From assembly GCF_900095265.1 (NCBI RefSeq), contig NZ_LT607652.1, positions 177,560 to 241,559 on the forward strand: a stretch of DNA of 64,000 nt. Reading direction: 5' to 3'. This DNA comes from Janthinobacterium sp. UMAB-56. Its GTDB lineage: Bacteria; Pseudomonadota; Gammaproteobacteria; Burkholderiales; Burkholderiaceae_D. Position 1 is the stretch's first letter; each line of letters opens with the position of its first letter. The position numbers and the translations under genes were made by a program. Under the pieces are notes generated by a model that had not been told where the DNA came from, did not search any database, and saw only the letters and a program-made list of their open reading frames with translations. Positions 63,253-64,000 of the stretch are shown piece by piece.

Positions 63253-64000
63253 ATGTCTGACTCTTCTTCCTCCCGTGGCCTTGCGCCTGCCGCCACCGCG
63301 TTGCCGGCTACTGTCTACCTGATCGCCGTGGGCGCGTTCGCGCTGGGCATGGCGTCGTATGTGACGGCGGGCTTGATGCCGATGATCGCCGGCGCGTTTT
63401 CCATTTCCCTGGCGATGGCCGCACAACTGGTGACGGCATTTACCCTGGCCTACGGCCTCGGCTCGCCCCTGGCCGTGGCCATGCTGCCGGCGCGCGCGCA
63501 GCGCTCGGGCCTCTTGCTCGCCCTGGCCGTGTTCGTGCTGGCGAACGGGGCCAGCGCGCTGGCGTCCGGTTTCAGCACGCTGCTGGCATGGCGCGCCATT
63601 GCCGGCATCGGTGCCGGCGTCTACCTGGCGCTGGGCATCGCGGCGGCGGCCTGCGTGTCGGCGGCGCGGCAAAGGGGCAAGGCCATCGGCGTGATCATGG
63701 GCGGCATGGCCGGCGGCACGGTGCTGGGCGTGCCCCTGAGTTTGTTGCTGGCGCAGCAGCTGGGCTGGACGGCGGCCCTGTGGCTGGTGGCCATCCTCGG
63801 TGCGCTGGCGCTGGCGGGCTTGCTGTGGAAGCTGCCCCCGCTGCCGGCAGCACCGGCCATTTCATTGCGCCACAAGCTGGCCTTGCTGGCCGACGGGCAG
63901 GTGCTGGCCATCCTGCTGGTGTCCCTGCTGGCGGCGATTGCCAGCCTGGGCATGTACACGTTTATTGCGCCGCTGCTGGCGTGGTCCGCGCAGGGCGCAG
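63253..64000 (+). CDS. MFS exporter (AraJ/DHA1-like), N-terminal part; runs off the window
   Basis: From the ATG at 63253 the frame is open to the end of the window (249 codons). It begins MSDSSSSRGLAPAATALPAT and then shows at least seven hydrophobic helices, with SYVTAGLMPMIAGAFSISLA and WRAIAGIGAGVYLALGIAAA as typical DHA1/AraJ-type features. Members export sugars, arabinose-like compounds or drugs. It is divergent from the XRE regulator, which probably controls it. The C-terminal half is not visible. Confidence 0.85.
   Translation, partial: MSDSSSSRGLAPAATALPATVYLIAVGAFALGMASYVTAGLMPMIAGAFSISLAMAAQLVTAFTLAYGLGSPLAVAMLPARAQRSGLLLALAVFVLANGASALASGFSTLLAWRAIAGIGAGVYLALGIAAAACVSAARQRGKAIGVIMGGMAGGTVLGVPLSLLLAQQLGWTAALWLVAILGALALAGLLWKLPPLPAAPAISLRHKLALLADGQVLAILLVSLLAAIASLGMYTFIAPLLAWSAQGA

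Overview
The window is 64 kb of chromosomal DNA from a high-G+C Gram-negative bacterium. The most likely source is a betaproteobacterium of the Janthinobacterium/Massilia type (Oxalobacteraceae). This is inferred from the mix of gene families: phasin, adjacent bpt and aat, a PEP-CTERM protein, a TonB-dependent receptor, a sulfate ABC system with cysB, and large secreted peptidases. No 16S rRNA or other decisive marker is present. Most of the window is ordinary, densely packed core genome with short gaps. The clearest foreign piece is an AT-rich insert at 53436-54902.

Layout. 1-1913: end of lpdA, a decayed second copy of its 3' end, and a protein resembling a metallophosphoesterase that has lost its metal ligands. 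1937-7121: a TetR regulator divergent from a three-gene drug efflux system (EmrA-like, EmrB-like, outer-membrane lipoprotein), with a palindromic operator next to a good promoter. 7147-18104: LysR/SDR pair, secreted zinc peptidases, a BON protein, an MFS transporter, a secreted S9 peptidase and small envelope proteins. 18207-24455: tRNA-Lys, orphan GspE-type ATPase, spermidine synthase-like protein, glycine-zipper protein, barstar-like protein, purN and an rsmB-type methyltransferase. 24567-32424: MscS channel, acyl desaturase, rpmB-rpmG, RadC, a glycosidase-like protein with a LamG-like tail, FKBP isomerase and ispH.

32721-36410 is a branched-chain amino acid ABC operon (livHMGF) with no binding protein beside it. 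36544-37276 is a phasin gene with a sigma70-type promoter flanked by two near-identical 16-bp operator candidates that look like PhaR sites. 37462-41802: DMT transporter, nitroreductase, PBP7-type endopeptidase, IclR regulator and dgkA. 41933-48313 is a sulfate assimilation region (sbp, then cysT-cysW-cysA-cysB), with a small hydrolase and a 1-Cys peroxiredoxin between sbp and cysT. A roughly 90-bp intergenic repeat occurs once on each side of the sbp-to-peroxiredoxin block.

48310-52268: YjbR-like protein, orphan Imm33-like immunity protein, PEP-CTERM protein and TonB receptor. 52545-56107: pyrD and a tas-type aldo/keto reductase gene that shared an operon; tas is cut cleanly in two by the insert. 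The insert holds the frameshifted tail of a WHH-type nuclease toxin, a likely cognate immunity gene overlapping it by ATGA, and other debris. 56311-64000: tricorn protease, the two N-degron transferases bpt and aat, a NUDIX hydrolase, two identical initiator tRNA genes whose -10 boxes sit almost on the mature 5' end, and an XRE regulator divergent from an MFS exporter that runs off the window.
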